Assembly (NCBI GenBank): GCA_963854565.1 | Contig: CAWKZT010000001.1 | Span: 1 to 35,982, forward strand | DNA length: 35,982 bases | Direction of reading: 5' to 3' | From: CAWKZT01 sp963854565 | GTDB taxonomy: Bacteria > Actinomycetota > Acidimicrobiia > Acidimicrobiales > JAHEJN01 | In this document: positions 25,876 through 33,747 of the stretch, in pieces | Layout: every line of letters begins with the position of its first letter | Position numbering within the stretch: position 1 is the stretch's first letter | Program-made: the position numbers and the translations under genes | The notes under the pieces: model-generated | Told to the model about the DNA's origin: nothing | What the model saw: only the letters and a program-made list of their open reading frames with translations | Databases searched by the model: none

Positions 25876-26451
25876 CTAGTTCAGGCTGGTGATTCCTTCG
25901 ACTTTGTTTACTTCGGTGAGCAACTGAAGCGCATCGCTGGGCGTGTTGGCGTGATGGATTATGTCGCGGTTGCCCGAACGAATGAACCCCGCGTCGACTA
26001 CGGAGTCCAGGAAGTTGGTCATCTGATCCCAGAAGCCATCGCGATCTAGCAGAACCACCCGTTTGGGACGATCGTGCAGTTTGATCTGGGTCCAGGTGGC
26101 AGCCTCGAACACTTCTTCAAGTGTCCCGAGCCCTCCTGGTAGCGCAATAAATCCATCACTCAGGGCGTACATGAGTGATTTGCGAGCGTGCATGTCCGGC
26201 ACTTTGTGCAATTCGGTGATGGCTTCGTTGGGGATTTCGGTGGAGAATAGGCCCTGGGGGATGACGCCGATGACCTTGCCTCCCGCCGCCATAGTGGTTG
26301 CCGCAATGGTGCCCATGAGCCCAACCTCGCCGCCACCATAAACCAACTCGATATCTCGTTGAGCCAGCAGTTGGCCGAGTTCAATTGCCAGGTCAGTGTG
26401 CCCGGGCACGTTGCCATCATTGGATCCACAAAAAACACAAACACGCTTCAT
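25876..26451 (-). CDS. LOG-family nucleotide 5'-phosphoribohydrolase
   Basis: A 191-aa protein of the LONELY GUY/lysine decarboxylase-like fold. The hallmark motif PGGLGTLEE is at 105-113, with the upstream Arg-Lys pair in HARKSLM (90-91) and the N-terminal VCVFCGSNDG nucleotide-binding strand. Characterised members release the base from nucleoside monophosphates, including cytokinin ribotides; bacterial ones are often mis-annotated as lysine decarboxylases. I chose the ATG at 26451, which starts right at the first conserved strand. Extension to 26688 would run into the divergent carboxylase gene. Confidence 0.9.
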   Translation of the reverse strand: MKRVCVFCGSNDGNVPGHTDLAIELGQLLAQRDIELVYGGGEVGLMGTIAATTMAAGGKVIGVIPQGLFSTEIPNEAITELHKVPDMHARKSLMYALSDGFIALPGGLGTLEEVFEAATWTQIKLHDRPKRVVLLDRDGFWDQMTNFLDSVVDAGFIRSGNRDIIHHANTPSDALQLLTEVNKVEGITSLN

Positions 26452-26589
26452 AGCGAACGAACGTAACCCATCACCGCCGTTGGGGTCGAAACATTCGTGT
26501 CGGTGATGGTGCACTACGGTCAGGGTGGCCGAACTACTATGCCGCCGACTCTCTTGTTGATTTTGACTACCACGGAATAGCTTTACAAC

Positions 26590-28146
26590 ATGTCTGAAAA
26601 TCCTCTGACGGCACAGCTTGCCGATCTTCGTGCTCGCAAGGAAGAAGCAATTCACGCGGGCTCGGAGCGGTCGGTGCAACGTCAACACGACAAGGGCAAG
26701 ATGCTCGCTCGCGAACGCATCGACTATTTGCTTGATCCGGGGTCATTTCACGAGATCGATCAACTTACCCGCCACCGTGCTACCGAAGCTGGACTTCCGG
26801 GCCGTCCCTACACCGACGGCGTAGTCACTGGGTGGGGGACCGTTGACGGGCGAAAAGTGTTCTTGTTCTCGCAGGACTTCACCGTCTTCGGTGGTGCTCT
26901 CGGCGAAATGTTTGCGAGCAAGATTCAGAAGGTCATGGACCTCGCCTTGTCTGTCGGAGCGCCGATGATTGGTCTCAACGATGGTGCCGGTGCCCGCATC
27001 CAGGAGGGTGTGGCCAGTCTCGATAGCTACGGCGGTATTTTTTATCGAAATGTGCAGTCCTCAGGGGTCATTCCGCAGATCAGTGTGGTGCTCGGCCCCT
27101 GTGCGGGTGGCGCGGTTTACAGCCCGGCTATGACCGACTTCATTTTCATGGTGCGCGAACACTCCCATATGTTCATTACTGGCCCCGATGTGGTTAAGGC
27201 GGTCACGGGCGAAGAGGTCACGCTCGAAGAGTTAGGTGGCGCAGGAAGCCACGCTAGTAAGTCGGGCGTCGCCACATTCACCGGCGCCACCGAAGAAGAG
27301 GTCCTCGACGACGTCAAGGTGCTGCTTTCCTTCCTGCCGTCCAACAATGTTGAGGCGCCGCCGGCCATCGAAACAACCGACGATCCCGAACGTCTTTGCC
27401 CCGAACTCAACGATGTTCTTCCCGCAACCTCCAATCAGCCTTACGACATGCGCGACGTCATAAAGTCTGTCGTCGACAACGGCGATTTCTTCGAGTACTT
27501 CCCCAGTTGGGCTCCCAGCATTGTGTGCGGATTTGCTCGTCTTGATGGCCACGTCGTTGGCGTGGTCGGCAACCAACCCCTCGTGCTTGCTGGTGTGCTC
27601 GATATTGAGTCCGCCGAGAAGGCCGCTCGTTTCGTCCGCACCTGCGATGCATTTAATATTCCGCTGTTCACCCTGGTTGATGTGCCCGGTTTCTTGCCGG
27701 GTGTAGATCAAGAACACGGCGGCATTATTCGCCACGGTGCCAAGTTGCTGTACGCCTACTGTGAAGCCACAGTGCCTCGTGTTCAGGTCACGACGCGCAA
27801 GGCCTATGGCGGTGCCTACGTGGTCATGGATTCCAAAGGCGTCGGCTGCGATATCGCCTACGCCTGGCCATCAGCCGAGCTCGCCGTAATGGGCCCACAG
27901 GGTGCGGTCGAGATTCTCAATCGTCGCGAACTCCAGTCAGCCGCCGACCCCGTCGCCAAGAAGGCCGAACTAATCGCCGAGTACACCGCCAAGTTTTCCA
28001 ACCCGTACGTTGCCGCGGAACAGGGCTTCATTGATGACGTAATCGAACCGGCCGATACTCGCCGTAAAGTCATCGCGGCGTTCCGAGTTCTCCGCACCAA
28101 ACACTCCGAGACGCCGCAGCGCAAGCACGGCAACGTCCCGCTGTAG
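26590..28146 (+). CDS. pccB: Acyl-CoA carboxylase beta subunit (propionyl-CoA carboxylase-like)
   Basis: A 518-aa carboxyltransferase subunit that moves the carboxyl group from carboxybiotin to acetyl- or propionyl-CoA. Both crotonase-fold halves are present. The first has GARIQEGVASLDSYGGIF and LGPCAGGAVYSPAMTDF with an oxyanion glycine pair; the second has VDVPGFLPGVDQEHGGIIRHGAKLL and AYGGAYVVMDSKG. The length is usual for AccD5/PccB. The biotin-carrying alpha subunit is not in the window. The pyruvate carboxylase at the left edge is separate. The small epsilon-like gene follows after 12 bases. A TTGTTG/18 bases/TAGCTT promoter-like pair ends just before the ATG, which has no ribosome site, so the mRNA could be nearly leaderless. 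Confidence 0.93.
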   Translation: MSENPLTAQLADLRARKEEAIHAGSERSVQRQHDKGKMLARERIDYLLDPGSFHEIDQLTRHRATEAGLPGRPYTDGVVTGWGTVDGRKVFLFSQDFTVFGGALGEMFASKIQKVMDLALSVGAPMIGLNDGAGARIQEGVASLDSYGGIFYRNVQSSGVIPQISVVLGPCAGGAVYSPAMTDFIFMVREHSHMFITGPDVVKAVTGEEVTLEELGGAGSHASKSGVATFTGATEEEVLDDVKVLLSFLPSNNVEAPPAIETTDDPERLCPELNDVLPATSNQPYDMRDVIKSVVDNGDFFEYFPSWAPSIVCGFARLDGHVVGVVGNQPLVLAGVLDIESAEKAARFVRTCDAFNIPLFTLVDVPGFLPGVDQEHGGIIRHGAKLLYAYCEATVPRVQVTTRKAYGGAYVVMDSKGVGCDIAYAWPSAELAVMGPQGAVEILNRRELQSAADPVAKKAELIAEYTAKFSNPYVAAEQGFIDDVIEPADTRRKVIAAFRVLRTKHSETPQRKHGNVPL

Positions 28147-28158
28147 CAGACTGTCGAT

Positions 28159-28338
28159 ATGGCAACCGCTGCGGTAGATCCCGCTGATGTAACAATCACC
28201 CCTACGCCGACCGCCGACGAACTAACGGCGATTCTCAAGGCGTACACCGAACTCTGGCCATCTGAGGCCGCAACACTTGATCCCAACGAAGGAATCCAAT
28301 GGCGTTTCTCCGGCCGCTGGTGGAACCGCCCGCGCTAA
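28159..28338 (+). CDS. Acyl-CoA carboxylase epsilon subunit-like small protein
   Basis: A 59-aa protein that directly follows the carboxylase beta gene. The pattern fits the actinobacterial epsilon subunit: a short N-terminal strand (VTITPTPTADELTAILKAY), a variable linker and a C-terminal tryptophan-rich WRFSGRWWNRPR ending. In Streptomyces and mycobacteria such peptides bridge alpha and beta subunits and raise activity. The gene is short and easily missed. No strong ribosome site is visible; the 12-base gap suggests coupling to the beta subunit. Confidence 0.72.
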   Translation: MATAAVDPADVTITPTPTADELTAILKAYTELWPSEAATLDPNEGIQWRFSGRWWNRPR

Positions 28339-28362
28339 CCATGGTGTACCAGGTAAACGTTT

Positions 28363-30132
28363 GTGATTAAACAAGTGATTAAAAGACTTTTGCGACGGCG
28401 CATGGGGCAAATGGCAATTGCCATCGTGCTTTGCGTTGTGTTAGGCGTAGTGGCTGGCATGGCCGCCATAGTGATTGACCAAGAGCGCGTCGCCGAAAAC
28501 TGGGTTGGCGTGACCGTTAGCGGTAACTCCGCCCAGATTCACGAAGTCATCGACTATGACTTCGGCTCGCCCTCCAAGCACGGCATCTTCCGTGATGTGC
28601 CCGGCCTCGACCCAAGTGCACCGATAGCGGTCTTCTCGTTGACCGCGCCGAGCCAGTTCGAGGTGATTGAGTTACCCAGCGAGACCCGGATCAAGATCGG
28701 CGATCCTGATCGCACGATCAATGGCCGCCATCGCTACACCATTGACTACCCGCTCAAACAGATAGTCGTTGGCGACACCTTTGACTTCAACGTTGTCGGC
28801 ACCGATTGGACCGTGCCGATCCAACACACCGAAACGCACATCGTGGCCGACCGCGAATTTACCGAATTCGTCTGCCAACAAGGAACCACCGGTTCGACGG
28901 ACGCCTGCGAGATCAGCCAAGTTGGTGCCGGTCACTTGATGGTGACCGTCGGCAAACTTGCAGCCGGCGAAGCGGTAACAATCCGCACCACGCTCGGTGC
29001 GACGCTACCGGCGACGCCAGTACTGCCCGCCGGCCCATCGGGCCCAGTAAATGATCCGGGGCATGGGTTCCTGCTGCCCGGTATCGCCGCTCTGGTTGCC
29101 TCACTGAGCACCATCATCTTGGGTGCTAGTTGGGTTCGTCGAGCCGGGCGCGAAGAAGTAGTGGCGGGAGCCGCCGCTGCGGCCGCCTACCCGTTGCCGG
29201 GCATGGCCATGCAACGACTCACCGAGCATGAGATGTACGACCTCACGACCATCGAGTTCTCCCCTCCATCGGAGATCAGTGCGGTCACTGGCGCCATCAT
29301 CATTGAAGAAGACGTGCCTCAGCGAGTCACCTCGGCCTGGTTGCTAGAGGCAGCGCTTCGCAAGGAGGTCGTGCTTGATACCGGAACGACAAAGAACGGC
29401 GACCCCATCTTGCGACGTGGTCCAACGGCGGCAAGTGAGCCCGTCGAGCGGGTACTCAGTCGCATGTTCGGTGGCCGCGAAGAAGTCAATCTCGGAAGCT
29501 ACGACAGCACCTTCAAGTATGGCGCTGACGGTCTTATCAGTGATCTCCAGGACTGGTACCGATCCAGCTCGCTTTGGAATGCTGATGGCGACAAGACGAA
29601 GCTGCGCATGCAAGCGATTGCCATTGTGATCATGATTGGCGGCATCGGCGGGGTGGTCGTGGCCTCGGCTGTCGGCAACTGGACTGGTGGGCCGTGGGTC
29701 GTCCTGGTAGCGGTGGGAGCACTGGCGGCTGGATTTGGTTTCGGAGCGCTCGCATCGGCACGCGAGTTGCGGGTGCGCACCGTCGAAGGCAGTGCGTTGT
29801 GGTTACGGATCGAATCGTTCCGCAAATTTCTGCACGACAGTGACTCCCACCACATTGAAGCGGCGGCCGAAATGGGGCTACTTCGTCAGTACACCGCTTG
29901 GGCTATTGCGCTCGATGAGACCTCGGCATGGACCAAGGCAATCGAGCAAACGGCCAAGGGCAATGCCGAGTTCGGCAATCGCTACGCCGCCGATATTTTT
30001 TTCATCGGTGGTGCCGGTCGCTTTGCCAGCTCGGTTTCGAGCAGTGCGACTGCCCCCTCGCCAAGTGGGAGTGGTTCCAGCGGCGGTGGCGCCGGTGGTG
30101 GCGGTGGTGGCGGCGGCGGAGGCAGCTGGTAG
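28363..30132 (+). CDS. DUF2207-domain membrane protein with polyglycine tail
   Basis: A 589-aa membrane protein. A basic start (residues 1-15) leads into a membrane segment (about 17-38). The extracytoplasmic DUF2207 domain (about 40-215) contains the typical VGNSAQIHEVIDYDF-like and HGIFRDVPG features. A second membrane segment lies near 230-250, a cytoplasmic region follows, then a membrane hairpin near 425-470 and a C-terminal region ending in a run of about ten glycines and SW. This Gly-rich tail is a known habit of the family. The function is unknown. The start is GTG at 28363; a longer 5' extension is not possible because a stop precedes it. Confidence 0.85.
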   Translation: MIKQVIKRLLRRRMGQMAIAIVLCVVLGVVAGMAAIVIDQERVAENWVGVTVSGNSAQIHEVIDYDFGSPSKHGIFRDVPGLDPSAPIAVFSLTAPSQFEVIELPSETRIKIGDPDRTINGRHRYTIDYPLKQIVVGDTFDFNVVGTDWTVPIQHTETHIVADREFTEFVCQQGTTGSTDACEISQVGAGHLMVTVGKLAAGEAVTIRTTLGATLPATPVLPAGPSGPVNDPGHGFLLPGIAALVASLSTIILGASWVRRAGREEVVAGAAAAAAYPLPGMAMQRLTEHEMYDLTTIEFSPPSEISAVTGAIIIEEDVPQRVTSAWLLEAALRKEVVLDTGTTKNGDPILRRGPTAASEPVERVLSRMFGGREEVNLGSYDSTFKYGADGLISDLQDWYRSSSLWNADGDKTKLRMQAIAIVIMIGGIGGVVVASAVGNWTGGPWVVLVAVGALAAGFGFGALASARELRVRTVEGSALWLRIESFRKFLHDSDSHHIEAAAEMGLLRQYTAWAIALDETSAWTKAIEQTAKGNAEFGNRYAADIFFIGGAGRFASSVSSSATAPSPSGSGSSGGGAGGGGGGGGGGSW

Positions 30133-30160
30133 CTAGTTGCCCGCGTGCCGCGGCGTAGGT

Positions 30161-30176
30161 GCCGCCGAGCGGCGGC
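30161..30176. terminator. Short GC hairpin between convergent DUF2207 and aat genes
   Basis: GCCGCC (30161-30166) pairs with GGCGGC (30171-30176) around the loop GAGC, 28 bases after the DUF2207 stop. Only a short T-run (ATTTC) follows on the plus strand. It is a weak terminator candidate placed between converging genes. Confidence 0.35.
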
Positions 30177-30232
30177 CACTCATTTCGGATTTGAAGCGAA
30201 GCAGGTCACATGGCCTATGCGTTGCGAATAGA

Positions 30233-30898
30233 TCATGTATCCCACTGGCTTGGCAATGGCGTCTGAAGCACGGCTTGGAGTCGGTTGAGGTAGGCCGGAC
30301 GGGTAATTTCAGTAGCGCCGAGCGTGCCAAGGTGTTCGGTGAACCATTGGGTGTCGATCAGACGGTCTCGGCCGTCGTTGATCACATCGGCCAGATGCAT
30401 GAGGGCTACTTTGCTGGCGTCAGTAACGGTGTGAAACATTGACTCGCCCGCGAAAAGGCCACCAATGGCAATCCCGTACAACCCACCAACGAGTTTGCCG
30501 TTTTGCCAGGTCTCGATGCTGTGTGCCCAGCCCATACGGTGCAGTCGGATATAGCTGGCCACGATGTCATCAGAAATCCAGCCGCCCGGACGGGCCTGGC
30601 TACGGCATTGCTCGATAACTGTGTCGAATGAGGTATCGATTCGAACGTCAAATCGTTTCGCCGCTTGGCGCATCGAACGAGTGATTCGCAGGTCAGCCAA
30701 CTCGATCACGCCTCGTGGGTCGGGTGACCACCATGCAGTAACGCTCTCTTGACCCACTGGCATTGGGAATAACCCATGGCAGTATGCGCCCAGCACCGTT
30801 CCTGGATCTAGGTCAGCTCCAACCCCAACCATGCCCTCCTCATCGGCCGTGGAGACAGATGGGAACATCCATGTCGACGGGGGAGGAATGACCGGCAT
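30233..30898 (-). CDS. aat: Leucyl/phenylalanyl-tRNA-protein transferase
   Basis: A 221-aa Aat enzyme that transfers Leu or Phe from tRNA to proteins with N-terminal Lys or Arg, marking them for ClpS/ClpAP-type degradation. Family motifs seen are GVGADLDPGTVLGAYCHGLFPM, the WWSPDPRGVI segment, ARPGGWISDDIVASYIRLHRMGWAHSIE and GLYGIAIGGLFAGESMF, then TQWFTEHLGTLGA. All are in the expected order and the length is normal. ATG at 30898 was chosen; there are alternatives close by. The neighbours are not related in function. Confidence 0.95.
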   Translation of the reverse strand: MPVIPPPSTWMFPSVSTADEEGMVGVGADLDPGTVLGAYCHGLFPMPVGQESVTAWWSPDPRGVIELADLRITRSMRQAAKRFDVRIDTSFDTVIEQCRSQARPGGWISDDIVASYIRLHRMGWAHSIETWQNGKLVGGLYGIAIGGLFAGESMFHTVTDASKVALMHLADVINDGRDRLIDTQWFTEHLGTLGATEITRPAYLNRLQAVLQTPLPSQWDT

Positions 30899-30946
30899 GG
30901 GAAAATCCTACGGGCATGTCGACGGATAGCTGTTGAAGGAAGAGGT

Positions 30947-31513
30947 ATGGTCACAGCGATGGCTTCGCCAATTCCTGGATTTCCAGATCTGACCCGCGCA
31001 GCACGTTCAGCTTTTCGTTTTGAGGCTGCGGAGCTTTTCGTTCAAGCCCATGGCCGAGTGCTCGATGTATCTCCGGTGAGTGTGGAGTCGGCACTATCTT
31101 CCGTGGATTCCTATCAACATCATCCCGATTCCCTCGACGGGGCCGACGGTACCTACGACACCGTAATTTCTGTGCTGCGGTCGACTGTTGAAGGGTCCTT
31201 ATCGGACCTCGCTAGCGAACTGGCTCGACTCGTTGCCCCTGATGGCCGGTTGCTGTTCATTGAACCAACGCGAACCAATGGGATCACCGGTCGGGTGCAG
31301 CGATTTGGCCGGGTAGCCACACGAATCTCTGCTCAGTTGCGACTCCATACCGGATTTCGCATAGCGCTGTGGCGCGCCGGACTAAGCGTCATCGAAGTTG
31401 AACGCAAAGAGTTGCCCCGCGCTTGGCCACTGACCTCGGTAGCAGTAGGTGTGGCAATTCCTAGCCCAAAAATGCCCGACGGCGACATGCCGACAAGCTT
31501 TGGGGTTGGCTAG
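30947..31513 (+). CDS. Degenerate class I methyltransferase-like protein
   Basis: A 188-aa protein with a Rossmann methyltransferase outline. GRVLDVSP is where motif I (LDxGxGxG) should be, TYDTVISVL fits motif IV, and LARLVAPDGRLLFIEPT fits the helix and strand after it. The glycine-rich SAM loop is missing (SPVSVESAL), so SAM binding is doubtful. It may be a regulatory or decayed copy. GAAGGAAGAGGT precedes the ATG at 30947. The stop overlaps the stop of the convergent cyclophilin gene in a CTAG. Confidence 0.6.
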   Translation: MVTAMASPIPGFPDLTRAARSAFRFEAAELFVQAHGRVLDVSPVSVESALSSVDSYQHHPDSLDGADGTYDTVISVLRSTVEGSLSDLASELARLVAPDGRLLFIEPTRTNGITGRVQRFGRVATRISAQLRLHTGFRIALWRAGLSVIEVERKELPRAWPLTSVAVGVAIPSPKMPDGDMPTSFGVG

Positions 31514-32331
31514 TTGCCGGCGATGGTGACGGAGTCGACGGTCACGGTACGGATGGGTTGCCCGCCGGTGAGCGAACCCTGAACAGCTTCGTGCAGGTCG
31601 AGGATCGATTCCAATACATCTAGGCCAGACGTTACGGTGCCGAACACCACGAAATCGCCCTGGGTGTCGAGCGCGTCGGCCTTGTCGGTCACAGTAAAGA
31701 AGTAACGGCTACCCGCACTGTCGTCTTCGGCGCCACGGGACATCACAAGTTGTCCGGCCCGGTAGCTAAAGCCGCTGGCCTCATCAGGAATGGTGTATCC
31801 CGGGCCAGGATCGTCGGCGTCATTCGTCCGAGCGCCTGACTCGATAAGCCCGGCAAGAGGGTCGGTCCGGAAGACCTCGAGTCCGTCGTAGTAACCGCTG
31901 CGGGCGAGATTGACGAAGTTGTTGGTGGTGCCAGCGGTGCCGTCCGTGTTGAGATCGACGGTGATGACACCTTCGCTTGTTTCGAAGGTGGCCTGCAGGG
32001 TTTCGCCGGATGTGATGCAACGCTGCGGAGCGCTGTCGAATGACGTAGCCCCGGTATTGGCAGTGGAACATTCGCTGTCGCCGAAGTCGGAATTAATAAA
32101 CGTGACGTAGTTGACGTTGACTTGGGTGCTATCTACTACATCGTCGGTGCCCAATAGCAGGTAAACGAGCACGAAGGAACCAACAACAGCTCCGAGGATC
32201 CATCCGAATCGGCTGAAAGCCTGGTTACGCTTTTTGCGAACACGGACCTCTTGCGCGGCTTGACGCCGAGCTTCAGTGGTTGACTTGGTTTCTTTGGCTG
32301 CCTTTTGGCGAGCGCGTTTCTCATTGGCCAT
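31510..32331 (-). CDS. Membrane-anchored cyclophilin-type peptidyl-prolyl isomerase
   Basis: A 273-aa protein with a very basic N-terminal coil (1-40), one membrane segment (42-61) and a cyclophilin domain from about residue 105. Cyclophilin pieces are TTNNFVNLARSGYYDGLEVFRTD, the SAGSRYFFT strand and GDFVVFGTVTSGLDVLE. The arginine of FRTD matches the catalytic Arg. Two active-site glutamines of canonical cyclophilins appear changed: LIESG instead of IxQGG, and GSRYFF instead of GSQFFI. Activity may therefore be low. It resembles the cyclophilin lipoprotein at 34788. It is divergent from lysC with a 61-base gap. Confidence 0.88.
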   Translation of the reverse strand: MANEKRARQKAAKETKSTTEARRQAAQEVRVRKKRNQAFSRFGWILGAVVGSFVLVYLLLGTDDVVDSTQVNVNYVTFINSDFGDSECSTANTGATSFDSAPQRCITSGETLQATFETSEGVITVDLNTDGTAGTTNNFVNLARSGYYDGLEVFRTDPLAGLIESGARTNDADDPGPGYTIPDEASGFSYRAGQLVMSRGAEDDSAGSRYFFTVTDKADALDTQGDFVVFGTVTSGLDVLESILDLHEAVQGSLTGGQPIRTVTVDSVTIAGN

Positions 32332-32392
32332 CGCAGCAACGGTAACGAATTACTGTGCCGATAGCACGGGGGACAGTTACTGTGAATGGTCT

Positions 32393-33616
32393 ATGCGGCT
32401 CGTTGTCCAAAAATTTGGTGGTTCATCCGTTGCCAACGTCGACCGCATCCGCGAGGTTGCCCAGTCGGTCAAGCGTGCACTACGTCGCGGCGATCGCGTT
32501 GTTGTCGTTGTTTCGGCTATGGGTAAAGAGACCGACGAGCTGTTGCGGCTCGCCAACGAAGTCTCCAGCACCCACCCTGGTCGTGAGATGGACATGCTCA
32601 TCACAGCTGGCGAACGCAAGTCGATAGCGTTGGTGTGCATGGCATTGCACGACATTGGTATACCCGCTGACAGTTTCACGGGGTCGCAAGCGGGGTTCAT
32701 CACCGATACCAATCATCGCAACGCCAAGATTCTCGAAATTAACCCCATCCGTGTCCAAGCATCACTCGATGCTGGACGAGTTGTTGTATTGGCTGGCGCC
32801 CAGGGTGTATCCACAGATAGGGATGTCACTTTTCTCGGACGTGGGGGAAGCGATACCACAGCCGTTGCCATCGCTAAGGCACTAGATGCCGACCTTTGTG
32901 AGCTCTATACCGATGTAACCGGCGTCTACACCACCGATCCGCGTATGGTCGGGAACGCTCGCAAGATGGATCGCATCTCTTTTTCGGAAATGTTGGAAAT
33001 GACCGCGGTGGGCTGCCCGAAGCCCGTTATGCGAGCCGTCGAAGTTGCCAGTCGATTCGGCGTGCGCTTGCACGTTCGTTCGGCCTTTACCTGGGGCGAT
33101 GGCACGCTCGTAGTCCCGGAGGACGAAATTATGGAACAAGCAATCGTCAAGGCCGTGGTGCCCGACTTGTCGGAGGCCAAGATCACCGTCTCGGGGGTGG
33201 CAGACAAACCTGGGATAGCGGCGCGTTTGTTCCGTGCGTTGGCCGATGCCGATGCCAACGTCGACATGATCGTGCAGAACACGTCCGACGCTGGCATCAC
33301 CGATATCTCCTTTACGGTGCCACACGAAGATTTACGTATTGCCACGAGCACGTGCGAACAGTTCCAGGCCGATGTCGGTGCCACCAGTGTTAAGGCCGAC
33401 TCATCGATTGCCCGTGTATCGGTGGTAGGTGCGGGTATGAAATCGAACCCTGGTGTTGCCGCCACGATGTTCGAGACGCTGGCTGCCAACGGCATCAACA
33501 TCGAGATGATCTCCACCTCACCAATTAGGGTTAGCTGCGTGGTTGCGGAATCCGATATCGACAAGGCCGTTAACGTCTTGCATGATGTTTATGGCCTAGC
33601 CGAAAGCGACGGCTAG
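32393..33616 (+). CDS. lysC: Aspartate kinase
   Basis: A 407-aa aspartokinase, first step of lysine, threonine, methionine and diaminopimelate synthesis. KFGGSSVANVDRI is at the N-terminus, SAMGKETDELL follows, then GGSDTTAVAIAKALDAD and TDVTGVYTTDPR for ATP and substrate binding. The C-terminal 140 residues hold two ACT domains (VSGVADKPGIAARLF and VVGAGMKSNPGVAATMF), which usually mediate Lys/Thr feedback. The ATG at 32393 starts directly at the first strand. No ribosome site is seen. An internal start for a separate beta subunit, as in Corynebacterium, cannot be judged. asd follows after 131 bases. Confidence 0.95.
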   Translation: MRLVVQKFGGSSVANVDRIREVAQSVKRALRRGDRVVVVVSAMGKETDELLRLANEVSSTHPGREMDMLITAGERKSIALVCMALHDIGIPADSFTGSQAGFITDTNHRNAKILEINPIRVQASLDAGRVVVLAGAQGVSTDRDVTFLGRGGSDTTAVAIAKALDADLCELYTDVTGVYTTDPRMVGNARKMDRISFSEMLEMTAVGCPKPVMRAVEVASRFGVRLHVRSAFTWGDGTLVVPEDEIMEQAIVKAVVPDLSEAKITVSGVADKPGIAARLFRALADADANVDMIVQNTSDAGITDISFTVPHEDLRIATSTCEQFQADVGATSVKADSSIARVSVVGAGMKSNPGVAATMFETLAANGINIEMISTSPIRVSCVVAESDIDKAVNVLHDVYGLAESDG

Positions 33617-33633
33617 GCGGGACTGGTCGCGAA

Positions 33634-33653
33634 CCACCTCGGGCACGAGGTGG
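33634..33653 (+). terminator. Hairpin between lysC and asd
   Basis: CCACCTCG (33634-33641) pairs perfectly with CGAGGTGG (33646-33653) around the tetraloop GGCA, 17 bases after the lysC stop. CGGTCGTTTCT follows, with only three T. It may partly terminate lysC transcripts or stabilise their 3' end. Confidence 0.5.
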
Positions 33654-33747
33654 CGGTCGTTTCTCAGCAGCGGTCCGTTCGCGCCGCGATTTGATGGGTC
33701 AATAAACCGCGGGCTAAAGGGCGCGCTCGTCTTGTAGGGTTTTGGGC

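Noticed and set aside
25876..26451. Lysine decarboxylase annotation
   Set aside because: The PGGxGTxxE motif defines LOG phosphoribohydrolases. True lysine decarboxylases are unrelated PLP enzymes.
30065..30129. GGT/GGC repeat run as a microsatellite or assembly artefact
   Set aside because: It encodes the Gly-rich tail that is usual for DUF2207 proteins, in frame and ending in SW.
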